NCBI GenBank assembly: GCA_903882745.1
Contig: CAIRYG010000002.1
Coordinates: 1-64,000, forward strand
DNA: 64,000 bases
Direction: 5' to 3'
Source: an uncultured Gemmatimonadota bacterium
GTDB lineage: Bacteria; Gemmatimonadota; Gemmatimonadetes; Gemmatimonadales; Gemmatimonadaceae
In this document: in pieces, positions 56,077-64,000 of the stretch
How the letters are laid out: each line of letters opens with the position of its first letter
How positions within the stretch are numbered: the stretch's first letter is position 1
Notes under the pieces: model-generated
The model's database searches: none
What the model was told of the DNA's origin: nothing
What the model saw: the letters and a program-made list of their open reading frames with translations, nothing else
Position numbers and translations under genes: made by a program

Positions 56077-56931
56077 ATGCCCCCGACTACGACTGACTTC
56101 CTCGGCACCACGATCCATAAGTTTGAGATCGTCCTTGGCCCCCTCCCGATTACTGGGTTCGGGATTTCGATGCTCATGGCCTTCCTCATTGGCCAGTTCG
56201 TCGCGACGAGCGAACTCACCCGCCGCGGGCAACACGACTCCGCCGAAGCGATGGGTGACATTGTCGTTGGCGCCGTCATCGGCGGCCTCCTCGGCGCCAA
56301 GATCTACTACATGATTCTCTTTCACGAGTCGTTCTTCAGTCGCGGCGGGTTCGTGTTCTGGGGCGGACTCATTGGGGGAATCACGGCCACCGCGATTGTG
56401 ATTCGCATGAAGAAGCTCCCCTTCACGCGTATCAGCGATGCCACCGCGATTGGGCTCGCGGCCGCATACTCCGTGGGGCGTAGCGGCTGCTGGGCCGTGG
56501 GTGATGATTACGGCCGCCCCTGGAACTCTGCGCTCGCCGTAAAGTTTCCCGATGGTGCGCCCCCGTCGACCGTGGGAAACATGGTCTCGCAGTTCGGGGT
56601 CGCGGGCGTTCAGGGACACCCCTTCACCGACGTGATGGGCGTGTACCCGACGCAGCTGTTCGAAGTCACGATGGGCTTGGTGATGTTTGCCATCCTCTGG
56701 CGGATGCGCGACCATAAGCATGCCGAGGGGTGGCTGTTCGGCGTCTATTGCGTGTTGGCCGGCGTTGAGCGCTTCATTGTGGAGTTCTTCCGCGCCAAGG
56801 ACGATCGCTTCTTTGCCGGCTTCACGCTCGCGCAGACCATCGCTATTGGCTTTGTGGCGCTCGGCGTGGTGTGGATGCAGATGCGTCGCACACCGCGCGA
56901 TGGCGCGCCTGGGATCTACGCCCGGACCTAA
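56077..56931 (+). CDS. lgt: prolipoprotein diacylglyceryl transferase, Lgt family
   Basis: 284 residues, polytopic inner-membrane protein. Transfers diacylglyceryl from phosphatidylglycerol to the lipobox Cys, the first step of lipoprotein maturation; several lipoproteins in this window need it. Signature regions: GGLLGAKIYYMILF, FVFWGGLIGG (GG-loop), the R-x-G segment SVGRSGCWAVGDDYGRPW, GVYPTQLFE and GVERFIVEFFRAKDDRF. The N-x-E of the usual GRxGNFxNxE is replaced by WAVGDD, so it belongs to a variant subgroup. Start ATG 56077. Confidence 0.88.
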   Translation: MPPTTTDFLGTTIHKFEIVLGPLPITGFGISMLMAFLIGQFVATSELTRRGQHDSAEAMGDIVVGAVIGGLLGAKIYYMILFHESFFSRGGFVFWGGLIGGITATAIVIRMKKLPFTRISDATAIGLAAAYSVGRSGCWAVGDDYGRPWNSALAVKFPDGAPPSTVGNMVSQFGVAGVQGHPFTDVMGVYPTQLFEVTMGLVMFAILWRMRDHKHAEGWLFGVYCVLAGVERFIVEFFRAKDDRFFAGFTLAQTIAIGFVALGVVWMQMRRTPRDGAPGIYART

Positions 56932-56949
56932 TCGGCCTGTGGAGCGTGG

Positions 56950-57333
56950 CTAGGCCCGCTCGAGGATGACAACGGCCGCAGCCGTGAGATCGGTGTGTGT
57001 GAGCGTGACCCACACCTGACGCACCTCGAGCTCCCGGATGCGTGCCTCCGCGCGGCCGGTGAACCGGAGCGTCGGAGAATTGCCGGGACGCGGGATAACC
57101 TCCACCTCGCGCCAGCCGATGAGCCGCGCTTCGTCACTGCCAGCGAGTGCCTTGAACGCCGCTTCTTTCGCCGCGAGGCGTGCGGCGAGGTGCAGCGCAG
57201 GCCGCGCGCGTTCGGTGGCGTAGGCGGCTTCAGCCTCTGTGAAGAGGCGGGCGAGCAAGCGCTCGCCTTGGTTCGCGAGCATCTGCTCCACGCGCGCGAC
57301 GTCCACGACGTCGATTCCGATTCCCGTGATCAT
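56950..57333 (-). CDS. acpS: holo-[acyl-carrier-protein] synthase
   Basis: 127 residues, the normal AcpS length. Transfers 4'-phosphopantetheine from CoA to ACP. GIGIDVVDVARVE supplies the metal Asp, and ARLAAKEAAFKAL the catalytic Glu and Lys. VWVTLTHTDLTAAAVVI is the family's C-terminal strand. ATG 57333 overlaps the upstream stop (ATGA); longer frames upstream have no family similarity. It is last in a five-gene minus-strand operon. Confidence 0.95.
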   Translation of the reverse strand: MITGIGIDVVDVARVEQMLANQGERLLARLFTEAEAAYATERARPALHLAARLAAKEAAFKALAGSDEARLIGWREVEVIPRPGNSPTLRFTGRAEARIRELEVRQVWVTLTHTDLTAAAVVILERA

Positions 57334-57845
57334 CGCTGCACCATGTTCGGCGTGTTGTTGATCGGCGCGCGCAGCCGCTCCGGGAGCGGCGCCACTGTGG
57401 GCTGTATGGCAGTCCAGAACGCATCGAGCGCACGATAGAGCACCGCGAGCGCGTCCACCCACCCCTGCCAGCAGCCGTCGCGGTCTGCCTCGCCTGCCCC
57501 TGAGAGCCAACGTGCGGCGCGGTCACATCGCTGGAGCGCGTCGAACACGGGCAATGCTGCATCGGTGAGCAAGGCGACCATGGCACGGCGGTCCGGCGCC
57601 GACCGGGGCCAGTGCTCGCTCGCGATTTTTTCGATGGCGCTTTCAAAGACCAACTTGAGCGTGGCCGCGTCGAGGGCGCGCAGCTGAGCGCTCAGGGTGC
57701 TCGCCACGTGGGCGCTGCGCCGGGCTTCCACGAAGGGAACGAACACGAGATCATGACTGCGCTCACCGAGCGCGTGCACCGCTGCGAATCCACGCAATGA
57801 GCGTGTGAACTCCGGCAGGGGGCGCGCCGCAGGCAGTTCAGGCAT
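57330..57845 (-). CDS. hypothetical protein, 171 residues
   Basis: No family recognised. Mostly helical and Ala/Leu/Arg-rich, with a Pro-rich start (PELPAARPLPEF) and a Trp-rich centre (ARWLSGAGEADRDGCWQGW). No signal peptide or membrane helix. ATG 57845 overlaps the CYTH gene stop by 8 nt and the gene's TGA overlaps the acpS ATG, so coupled translation is clear and argues that it is a real gene. An upstream start at 57932 in the same frame would lie inside the CYTH gene and is less likely. Confidence 0.65.
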   Translation of the reverse strand: MPELPAARPLPEFTRSLRGFAAVHALGERSHDLVFVPFVEARRSAHVASTLSAQLRALDAATLKLVFESAIEKIASEHWPRSAPDRRAMVALLTDAALPVFDALQRCDRAARWLSGAGEADRDGCWQGWVDALAVLYRALDAFWTAIQPTVAPLPERLRAPINNTPNMVQR

Positions 57846-58434
57846 CGGTGATGCTGTAGCGATAGATCCCGCGAAGTTCGTCGTTACACACGGCTGCACG
57901 TTCGCCAGTGCGTAACTCAAATGCTCGGGCAAAGTCGGGGAGGCGTCCCGTGGTGAACTCGGCGCGGGGAATCCCCGTCACGGCAATGGCGGCCTCGATC
58001 GCGTCGGGATCACCCTCAACTTCGACCAGCACGTCCATGCGCGGATAGTGCTCCACACGGACCACCGCGCCACGGCATCGGAACTGCACAATGCGGCGGT
58101 CGATCTCGCGCGTGACGACGTAGCCGAGATCCTCGAGCATCCGCTTGAGCGCAGCTGGCTCGGTCACGCCAGTGGTGAGCTCCTGCCGGACCTTATAGCC
58201 ATCCTCGTAGCCTGTTGGGCCTTTCCAGTCGAGTCCGGCGGTCACGCCATCGGCGTTTTCATACACGCGCAGGCGCAGGACACAGTCGCGGAGGGCGAGC
58301 GCGCGATCAGCGGTGTCGTAGCGAAGATCATAGAGCCGGCCCTCGAACATCAGGTCGGCGCTGTCCGCGCGAAGTGCTGCCACGACGGCGCCCGGGTCGG
58401 CGGCGATCCCCTTCAGTTCCACTTCACGCGACAC
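57838..58434 (-). CDS. CYTH-domain phosphohydrolase or adenylate cyclase-like protein
   Basis: 198 residues from GTG 58434. The CYTH ExExK motif is REVELKG at the N-terminus, as in class IV adenylate cyclase, thiamine triphosphatase and inorganic triphosphatases. Later tunnel residues are present: YDLRYDTADRALALRDCVLRLRVYEN (RxR), WKGP, KVRQELTTG, RIVQFRCRG, VEHYPRMDVLVEVEG. The metal acidic pair VEVEGD is intact. Triphosphatase activity is the commoner prediction for bacterial CYTH proteins, but cyclase activity is not excluded. GTG overlaps the HAD gene end by 11 nt; this start places the ExExK motif at residues 4-8, where it belongs. Confidence 0.88.
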   Translation of the reverse strand: MSREVELKGIAADPGAVVAALRADSADLMFEGRLYDLRYDTADRALALRDCVLRLRVYENADGVTAGLDWKGPTGYEDGYKVRQELTTGVTEPAALKRMLEDLGYVVTREIDRRIVQFRCRGAVVRVEHYPRMDVLVEVEGDPDAIEAAIAVTGIPRAEFTTGRLPDFARAFELRTGERAAVCNDELRGIYRYSITDA

Positions 58435-59116
58435 GGATGGCCTCGAGCACGGCGGCGGTGTCGGAGAGGTCGGCGAACACGGCATCGGGGGCACAGGCCG
58501 TGAGTGCGGCCACATCGTAGTGCCCAGTGGCGACGGCAATGGCGCGGGCACCCATGGGGCGTCCACAGGCCACGTCCATCGGAGTGTCGCCGATGATCAC
58601 GCAGTCGCTGCCCTGAACGGGGCGACCCAGCACGGCTTCGGCGCGAGCGCGAGCGATTGGCGGAAGCTCCGGACGCGCCTCGTGATCGCTGCCATACGCA
58701 CCCACCACGAACCGATCGGCGTTGATGCCCGCCGCCCGAAGTTTCCGCTCGGCACCGGACACCACATTGCCCGTGAGTAGACCGAGCATGATGTCGTCCT
58801 GCTCGTGAACAGCATCGAGGATCGCATGGACTCCCGGAAGCACGAACGCGCCGGTATTCGCACCCTCGAGCTCCGGCTCGAGCTCCACCAAATACCGTGC
58901 GATAATCTCGTCCATGTGCACATCGACGCGCGACGCATCGTGTCCCGTTCCAAGCAGCGCCTCCCGCACGATCTGCCGGTCGGTTTTGCCGTCGTATCGA
59001 TGTCCTTCGGGGCCCGTGTTGCCGATGACCGCCATCAGGGCGCGCTCCATGGCGCGCTTCCCTGCGCCCTGTGTCCAGAGCAGGGTGCCGTCGATATCGA
59101 ACAGTGCGATCTTCAT
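58424..59116 (-). CDS. HAD-superfamily phosphatase (phosphoglycolate phosphatase-like)
   Basis: 230 residues. Motif I is ALFDIDGTLLWT (nucleophile and acid Asp), motif II LLTGN, motif III Lys region and motif IV IIGDTPMDVAC. A helical cap lies between about 15 and 95, giving the subclass I, Gph-like form. Phosphoglycolate or other small phospho-metabolites are possible substrates. ATG 59116 overlaps the EamA stop (ATGA). Confidence 0.88.
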   Translation of the reverse strand: MKIALFDIDGTLLWTQGAGKRAMERALMAVIGNTGPEGHRYDGKTDRQIVREALLGTGHDASRVDVHMDEIIARYLVELEPELEGANTGAFVLPGVHAILDAVHEQDDIMLGLLTGNVVSGAERKLRAAGINADRFVVGAYGSDHEARPELPPIARARAEAVLGRPVQGSDCVIIGDTPMDVACGRPMGARAIAVATGHYDVAALTACAPDAVFADLSDTAAVLEAIRVA

Positions 59117-60033
59117 TCGCCGTGCGCCGGTTCGGCCGTTGAGATTTGACGGGTGAGCCAGAGGCCGGCCATCACGGCGAGGGCACCGGCCCCTTGCCAC
59201 AGCGTCGGCTGCTCGCCCAGCAATGGCCAGGACACAAGCACGGCGACAATCGGCTGGAGGTTGGTGAACATCGCGGTGCGTGTCGGTCCGATGACGCGCA
59301 CGCCGCGGTACCAGAAGAGGTACGCCACCCCCAAGGACAGCAACCCGCTGTAGGCGAGCGCCGCCCAGGTGAGCGGGACGATCGCGTGAAAATTGGCCTG
59401 CATCACGGTTGGGGCCGCAATCAGCACAATCGGTATGGTTCCGCCCACCAGGGTCCAGGCGGCGAGTTCGGGCCCGTCAATGTGCGTGAGCAGCTTGAGC
59501 CACATCGAATAGAAGCCCCAGCACACCACCGCCGCGAGGATCAGCAGGTCGCCGACCACCGACGACACACCGTGTGCTTCATGCGCCGAACCCGCCATCA
59601 CCACCGCGATGCCGAGGATCGACATGACGACGCCGATGAGGGCGCGCGGCGCGAGCCGTTCGTTGTGAAAAATGCGCATGATGATCGCCATGAATGCCGG
59701 GCTAGAGGCAATCACCAGCGACGCGGTCCCCGCTCGGGTCCGCGAGAGCCCGTAGATGAAAAACAGTTGGTAGGCCCCGTGCCCAATGAGGCCGAGTTTC
59801 ACCAGCTGGAACTTCTCGGAGGTGGTGGTCTTCCCTTGGCCTCGGGCCATCACAAACGCCATCATCGCGATCGTGCCGGACACCATCCGAATGGTCGTGT
59901 AGACCAGCGGGTCGAGCACCTGCGTGCCGTACTTGTTGACCGTAAAGTTGCATCCCCAAATCACCGCCGAAGCGATGAGGAGCAACTCGGTCACAACGAC
60001 TTCGCGGTGGGCTCGGGTCTTGGCGTCGGGCAT
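59113..60033 (-). CDS. EamA/DMT-superfamily transporter
   Basis: 306 residues with ten predicted TM helices in two EamA repeats (about 15-145 and 162-295). First helix is TELLLIASAVIWGCNFTVNKYG, last ALAVMAGLWLT. The family's WGxNF and the proline in the second half (LGVAYLFWYRGVRVIGP) are present. DMT carriers export metabolites such as amino acids or drugs; substrate unknown. ATG 60033 with TAGATT 6 nt upstream. First gene of the operon ending in acpS. Confidence 0.9.
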   Translation of the reverse strand: MPDAKTRAHREVVVTELLLIASAVIWGCNFTVNKYGTQVLDPLVYTTIRMVSGTIAMMAFVMARGQGKTTTSEKFQLVKLGLIGHGAYQLFFIYGLSRTRAGTASLVIASSPAFMAIIMRIFHNERLAPRALIGVVMSILGIAVVMAGSAHEAHGVSSVVGDLLILAAVVCWGFYSMWLKLLTHIDGPELAAWTLVGGTIPIVLIAAPTVMQANFHAIVPLTWAALAYSGLLSLGVAYLFWYRGVRVIGPTRTAMFTNLQPIVAVLVSWPLLGEQPTLWQGAGALAVMAGLWLTRQISTAEPAHGE

Positions 60034-60039
60034 ACTGCA

Positions 60040-60045
60040 AATCTA
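60040..60045 (-). promoter_or_regulatory. -10-like TAGATT, 6 nt before the EamA-gene ATG
   Basis: On the minus strand the hexamer is followed by TGCAGT and ATG. No good -35. It mirrors the msbA and rlmI sites exactly. Confidence 0.5.
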
Positions 60046-60083
60046 ACGGGAGGGGGCCTTTCACGGTCGTTGGCGCGTGCCCT

Positions 60084-60113
60084 TTGACGCCCCTACGTGC
60101 GGGGCGCTAGCTT
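60084..60113 (+). promoter_or_regulatory. promoter of the DUF6941-like gene
   Basis: -35 TTGACG (60084-60089), an 18-bp spacer and -10 TAGCTT (60108-60113), then five bases and ATG 60119. Five of six -35 bases match consensus. With this geometry transcription starts at or within the start codon. Confidence 0.7.
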
Positions 60114-60118
60114 GGCGG

Positions 60119-60541
60119 ATGCATGTTTCCTTCGCGCTTTTCGCCGACGCCGCCAATATCTCGCAGGAAGGCAAGCTGAACGTCCTCGGGGTGTTCGACG
60201 CCCTGCAGATTGGCAGCCTTCCCGCCGTCCATCCACGTGCCACCCTGGTGGTGCGCCTGAAGGCCGACGTGACCGACGTCGGGCTTCACACCCTCGCGTT
60301 CGGCTGGATGACGCCGCGCGGCGAGGAAATCTGGTCGAGCTCCGGGGAACTTGAGGTGGGGAATCCCCCGCCGGGCGCGACCGACATCGACATTCCGGTC
60401 ATCGCGTCGATCGACCTGCCCATCAAAGAGGCAGGGGCCCACACGATGCGCGTGGACCTCGACGGCAAGCTACGCGCCGAGCTCACCCTGCACGTCCGGA
60501 TCGGCGCTCCCTCCATGCCGATGCACGGGATGGTCAGCTAG
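60119..60541 (+). CDS. DUF6941-like protein, 140 residues
   Basis: Starts MHVSFALFADAANISQEGKLNVLGVFD, a sequence I associate with the DUF6941 family of small cytosolic all-beta proteins of unknown role. Strands alternate regularly (ATLVVRLKADV, LHTLAFGWMTP, GAHTMRVDLDG, LRAELTLHVRIG). No signal peptide. An upstream GTG-type start at 60077 is open but would place the -10 inside the gene, so I prefer ATG 60119. Divergent from the EamA operon; monocistronic. Confidence 0.75.
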   Translation: MHVSFALFADAANISQEGKLNVLGVFDALQIGSLPAVHPRATLVVRLKADVTDVGLHTLAFGWMTPRGEEIWSSSGELEVGNPPPGATDIDIPVIASIDLPIKEAGAHTMRVDLDGKLRAELTLHVRIGAPSMPMHGMVS

Positions 60542-60594
60542 CGCTGGACCACATCGCGCTGAACATCAGCTCGTGTGTGTTGCGTCACCCGCAA

Positions 60595-61947
60595 CTAGCG
60601 CCGTTTGTCCGAGAATCCGTATTCGCGAATCTTCTTGATCAGGGTCGCGCGGGAAATGCCGAGTTCCCGTGCCGCGTGCGTGCGATTGCCGTCGTTGGCG
60701 CGCAGGGTGCGATCAATATGCGCCTTCTCGACATCGGACAACGAGCGCGGCTCGTGATGCGCCACGTCGGCACCGCTCGCGCTGTGCACTTCGCGCGGGA
60801 GATGCAACAACTCGATCCGCGGCTGACCACGGGCGATCAACATGGCGCGCTCGAGCACATTGCGGAGCTCGCGCACGTTCCCGGGCCACGGATAGCGGAG
60901 AATCGCGTCGAGTGACTCGTCGGAGAGCTCGGTCGGGGCGCCGGCCAACGTGGCGCCCAGATCGTCGAGCAGATTGGCCACGAGCTCAAGCAGATCCTCG
61001 CGCGACCGCGTGCGCAGGGGCGGGAGATTGATGGGCATCACCGACAGGCGATAGTACAGGTCCTCGCGGAACCGCCCCGCCGTGACTTCGCTCGCCAGGT
61101 CGCGCCCAGTGGCAGCGACGACACGAACGTTCGGCGTGATTTCCAAGGTGCCGCCCAGTCGCCGGAAGCCCTTCCCCTCGAGCACCCGCAGCAACTTGGG
61201 CTGAAGCGCCGGGGCCAAATCGCCAATCTCGTCGAGGAACACGGTGCCCCCGTCCGCGATCTCAAAGAGACCGCGTTTGGTCGGGCCCTGTCGCCCCTCC
61301 GCATCCGACTCGACGCCAAACAGCTCAGACTCGAGCGAGGTCGCCGTCAGCGCCGCACAATTCACTTCGACGAACGGCTTGGAGGCGCGCGGACTCTGCG
61401 AGTGCAGCAGTTCGGCCACGCGCCCCTTCCCGGCGCCGCTGTCGCCCACGATCAGCGCCGTGGTCCGATCGCTGGCGGCGAGCAGCGCGACCTGCGCGGC
61501 GAGCTCACGCATTGCCGCGGAGGGACCAAAGACGATCGACTTGCCGGCGCCGCGCCGCTCGGTGAGGAACCGATTCAGGCGCCGCAGTGATGCCTTCTCG
61601 AGCGCGCGCTCGGCGGCGGCGGCGAGATGGTTGAGATCTACCGGCTTGGTGAGGAAATTCTCGGCCCCTTTGTGCAGGGCCTCGACGGCCATCGGCACGT
61701 CGCCGAAGGCCGTCACCATAATGACGACGGGGTGATCTGGGCCAATCTTGGAGAGCACGTCGAATCCCGTCATGTCGGGGAGTCGCACGTCGAGCAGGAC
61801 GAGATCCGGGCGGAGCCGCTGATACGCCTCGATTCCCTCTGCACCCGAATGCGCTTCGGTCACGACATTCGATCCGTCGTGGCGGAAGAACAGTGCAAAG
61901 GCCGACGCAATCGCGACTTCGTCGTCAATAATGAGGATGCTCGCCAT
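60595..61947 (-). CDS. NtrC-type response regulator lacking the GAFTGA sigma-54 loop
   Basis: 450 residues: receiver (1-120, phospho-Asp in VLLDVRLPD), AAA+ domain (about 145-370) and Fis-type HTH (THAARELGISRATLIKKIREYG). Walker A is GDSGAGKG and Walker B is VFLDEIGDL, but between ESELFG and GLFEIADGG, where GAFTGA belongs, it reads VESDAEGRQGPTKR. Loss of GAFTGA usually means no activation of sigma-54 polymerase (compare TyrR and Rhodobacter capsulatus NtrC), so it may act on sigma-70 promoters or as a repressor. No kinase gene is adjacent. Its start is ATG 61947. Confidence 0.9.
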   Translation of the reverse strand: MASILIIDDEVAIASAFALFFRHDGSNVVTEAHSGAEGIEAYQRLRPDLVLLDVRLPDMTGFDVLSKIGPDHPVVIMVTAFGDVPMAVEALHKGAENFLTKPVDLNHLAAAAERALEKASLRRLNRFLTERRGAGKSIVFGPSAAMRELAAQVALLAASDRTTALIVGDSGAGKGRVAELLHSQSPRASKPFVEVNCAALTATSLESELFGVESDAEGRQGPTKRGLFEIADGGTVFLDEIGDLAPALQPKLLRVLEGKGFRRLGGTLEITPNVRVVAATGRDLASEVTAGRFREDLYYRLSVMPINLPPLRTRSREDLLELVANLLDDLGATLAGAPTELSDESLDAILRYPWPGNVRELRNVLERAMLIARGQPRIELLHLPREVHSASGADVAHHEPRSLSDVEKAHIDRTLRANDGNRTHAARELGISRATLIKKIREYGFSDKRR

Positions 61948-62034
61948 GGTTACTCTGCTCGTCAGTGGTGGGCCGCGAGACCATACCCGCTGTCTCGTCT
62001 TGGAACATAAGTCGCATGAACCAGTGAATCAATG

Positions 62035-62922
62035 CTAGACATATCGAAGTAACACACCGGCCAAAGGCGCGGCAGTTGCGTGGAGCCCAACGGAGCCTAT
62101 AACCTCGCCGTCAGCTTGGGCATGGGCGCCGTTAACTGCCACGAGCGAAATGGTCCGTCCACGGGCAAAGTGCATCGCCGGATGCGGGGTGAAGTCATTG
62201 CGAATACAACGGACCAGCAACGACGCGGCATCCGCCACTGACCGAGGAAAGAACAGGCACAAATCGAGCTGCCCATCATCGGTGCGAATATTCGGCCCAG
62301 TGGAAATAAAACCGTCAAGCAACGAGCCGACGTTGGCGATCATCGCCATGCCGCAGCGACGCTCAACCGTGACACCATCGACAGTGGCCCTAATAAGAAC
62401 CTGATCGTTTCGAAGCAGCGCACGAAACCCGGACCAGAGGTACGCCCCCACGCCGAACCGCCGTTTGAGGGCTGGAGAGGCGTCGCGCATCATGGCGACA
62501 TCCATACCAAAGCCCGCCGTGAGCGCAAAGTGACGGCCATCGGACAGACGGCCCAGGTCAATCCGCACCTCGGTCCCCGCGAGCAGCCGGTGAACCGCAC
62601 GACCGATGTGCAGGGGCGTCCCGAGATGGCGCGCGAGCTGATTACCGGTCCCGCCTGGCAGCACCCCAACAGGAGGCCCGGACACGGCGAGTTCGCCCAC
62701 GACCTCCATTGCCGTACCGTCGCCACCGAGGGTGAACACCGCGTCGTACCGCGAGCCGTGCGCCGCGGCAAAGCGCGCCGCATCCCCAGCAGCGGTCGTA
62801 CGCATCAGTTCCACGCGCACGCCAGCCTTGGCGAAGGCGCGGAGTGCCTCGCCTTCTCCGGTCCGACCCCGCCGAGCGGCGGGGTTGACCACGAGTAACA
62901 CGGATCGGATTAGAATCGCCAT
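62035..62922 (-). CDS. diacylglycerol kinase-like lipid kinase (DagK/YegS family)
   Basis: 295 residues. The catalytic-domain signature FTLGGDGTAMEVV (GGDGT) and GVLPGGTGNQLARHLG follow VLLVVNPAARRG at the N-terminus. A C-terminal beta domain includes GMDVAMMRDASPALKRR and FARGRTISLVAVNG. It would phosphorylate diacylglycerol or another lipid. ATG 62922 overlaps the TamB-like gene stop by 13 nt, so they are coupled; internal GTG codons near 62901 would shorten it only slightly. Confidence 0.9.
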   Translation of the reverse strand: MAILIRSVLLVVNPAARRGRTGEGEALRAFAKAGVRVELMRTTAAGDAARFAAAHGSRYDAVFTLGGDGTAMEVVGELAVSGPPVGVLPGGTGNQLARHLGTPLHIGRAVHRLLAGTEVRIDLGRLSDGRHFALTAGFGMDVAMMRDASPALKRRFGVGAYLWSGFRALLRNDQVLIRATVDGVTVERRCGMAMIANVGSLLDGFISTGPNIRTDDGQLDLCLFFPRSVADAASLLVRCIRNDFTPHPAMHFARGRTISLVAVNGAHAQADGEVIGSVGLHATAAPLAGVLLRYV

Positions 62923-64000
62923 AACCTGAAGAGGTCGAGGCCGAACTGCCGCGGCGTTGGCGCAAACCCGCGGGCGTTCGCGTCGCGGGAACAGAGTACG
63001 GCGCTCGTCGGCGGTTCGATACCGAACGAGAATGTCAGATTGGACCGGACCCGATAGTCCACCTTGACGCCGAGCGCATCGGCAAAGGTCGGGGCTTCAG
63101 CGGACGAACTGCCCGGTGCGAGCAACTGTCCAACTTGGCAGAGGCCCGCATCGAGGCGCACAAAGGTGTTCACCCCCACCTGTTTGGCGCAGTTGAATCG
63201 GGTGCCGCTCAGGAGACCGGCGCCGACATCCGCAATCTTCCCCTGATAGGCATCGAGCCCCGCGGTGCTGATTTGCGCATCGTCACACAGCGTGCCGGTG
63301 GCCTTGCCGCCGAGGAATGTCCCGAACGACGAGACGAAAACTCGCGCCGCGGTCGAGCCGATGTCGCCGTTGCGACCACCGATTTCGTCGCTGGGACCGC
63401 CGGTCACGAGATAGCTGATCAGATCGCCATTCGTGACCCGCAGCGAGTCGGGGCTCGAGAGTTCGGCGGTCGGCGAGGAGAGCGTACCGCCGATATGTAC
63501 ACGGACCCGGACATCGGGACGCGCCGACTGCGTGCTATACTGCCGCACGGTATGCATCGCGTTGATGCTAAGGGTTGGGTTGAGATCGACATCCCCGAAG
63601 AACCGCACATCGCCGGTCTCCACGTCGAACGCCCGCTGCACACCGGGGCCGACGCTGAGCCGATACGAACCGCGGACCGTTTGCAGCGTGCCGACGAGCG
63701 CGAGCTGTGACCCAACATTGGCATTGACGGTCCCGCGCTGCAGGCGGCTACGGGTGATGTTGAGCTGACCCCCGAGGTTGATATTGGCTTCCTCGGACCG
63801 CAGCCACACATCGCGGCCCATGGTGACCTGAAGGCCGTTCATCGTCAAGTTGTCGACGAATCGCCCAGAGCTCTGCGCAAACAATCGGCGGTCGGCGAAG
63901 GCAGACGTATCAATGATGCCAGCGATCTCATTGTCATCCAGCGCAATCAGCTTCTTCTGAAAGAGATTGCTCACATTGAGCACGCCGCGATCCACGGTGA
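62910..64000 (-). CDS. TamB-like translocation and assembly protein, C-terminal part (truncated by window)
   Basis: At least 363 residues; the gene continues past the right edge and its true start is outside. The visible part is the DUF490/TamB C-terminal domain: LFAQSSGRFVDNLTMNGLQVTMGRDVWLR, RGTVNANVGSQLALVGTLQTVRGSY, VRVRVHIGGTLSSPTAELSS and ISYLVTGGP are typical. TamB bridges inner and outer membrane and carries lipids or helps barrel assembly. The end GLDLFRLWRF resembles a barrel-like C-terminus with Phe. The downstream lipid kinase overlaps its stop by 13 nt. Confidence 0.85.
   Translation of the reverse strand, partial: TVDRGVLNVSNLFQKKLIALDDNEIAGIIDTSAFADRRLFAQSSGRFVDNLTMNGLQVTMGRDVWLRSEEANINLGGQLNITRSRLQRGTVNANVGSQLALVGTLQTVRGSYRLSVGPGVQRAFDVETGDVRFFGDVDLNPTLSINAMHTVRQYSTQSARPDVRVRVHIGGTLSSPTAELSSPDSLRVTNGDLISYLVTGGPSDEIGGRNGDIGSTAARVFVSSFGTFLGGKATGTLCDDAQISTAGLDAYQGKIADVGAGLLSGTRFNCAKQVGVNTFVRLDAGLCQVGQLLAPGSSSAEAPTFADALGVKVDYRVRSNLTFSFGIEPPTSAVLCSRDANARGFAPTPRQFGLDLFRLWRF

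Overview
The window is a dense, GC-rich chromosomal segment from a Gram-negative bacterium. Outer-membrane biology is plain: MsbA- and LpxL-like proteins, an Omp85-type barrel, a TamB-like protein, several lipoproteins and several beta-barrels. The protein set, the many GTG/TTG starts and the abundance of Ig-like and Asp-box secreted proteins suggest Gemmatimonadota. That placement is my inference; no 16S gene is present. I see no phage, insertion sequence or CRISPR array.

Layout. 1-8049: a ThDP-dependent lyase of the ILVBL/HACL2 type, then a four-gene secreted-protein operon in which three proteins carry cohesin-like modules and the fourth, a ten-Asp-box propeller protein, ends in a dockerin-like module. 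8155-13645: tRNA-Arg(CCG), rho, ruvX, mltG, aroH, rlmI, mutM. 13696-19913: a CDF transporter, a methyltransferase-like protein, two very small genes (52 and 22 residues), a 782-bp intergenic region with perfect palindromes, then tdh-kbl (threonine to glycine plus acetyl-CoA) and a barrel protein. 20053-27446: a NYN-LOTUS RNase-like protein facing an operon of NtrY-like kinase, NtrC-like regulator, Omp85-type barrel and DUF4390 protein. 27418-37960: HNH protein, ilvE, an MTA/SAH-deaminase-type amidohydrolase, PBP1a, tyrS, and the overlapping minus-strand operon msbA / lpxL-like / class V aminotransferase. 38034-42751: a DnaB-core ATPase, a CsgG-like TPR protein with long Thr-Gly repeats, and a barrel protein. 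42828-49738: yebC-ruvC-ruvA-ruvB-queA-tgt-yajC-def-fmt, nearly all translationally coupled; queA seems to use a CTG start inside a CTGA overlap. 49827-56931: an Ig-repeat lipoprotein, then rsmB-rpe-tlpA-like-tsaD-lgt. 56950-60033: a minus-strand operon of EamA transporter, HAD phosphatase, CYTH protein, an unknown gene and acpS. 60119-64000: a DUF6941-like gene, an NtrC-type regulator that has lost GAFTGA, a lipid kinase and the C-terminal part of a TamB-like protein that runs off the window.

How it works together. Most genes are housekeeping: translation and tRNA modification (tyrS, queA, tgt, def, fmt, tsaD, rsmB, rlmI), recombination and repair (ruvABC, ruvX, mutM) and envelope assembly (mltG, PBP1a, msbA, lpxL, lgt, tamB-like). 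The less ordinary parts are the cohesin/dockerin cluster, the low-complexity secreted proteins, the NYN-LOTUS protein and the tiny basic peptide gene. At eight probable first genes of transcription units a TANNNT hexamer ends 5-7 nt before the start codon, which suggests leaderless mRNAs. Genes inside operons instead overlap by ATGA/GTGA or carry Shine-Dalgarno sites.
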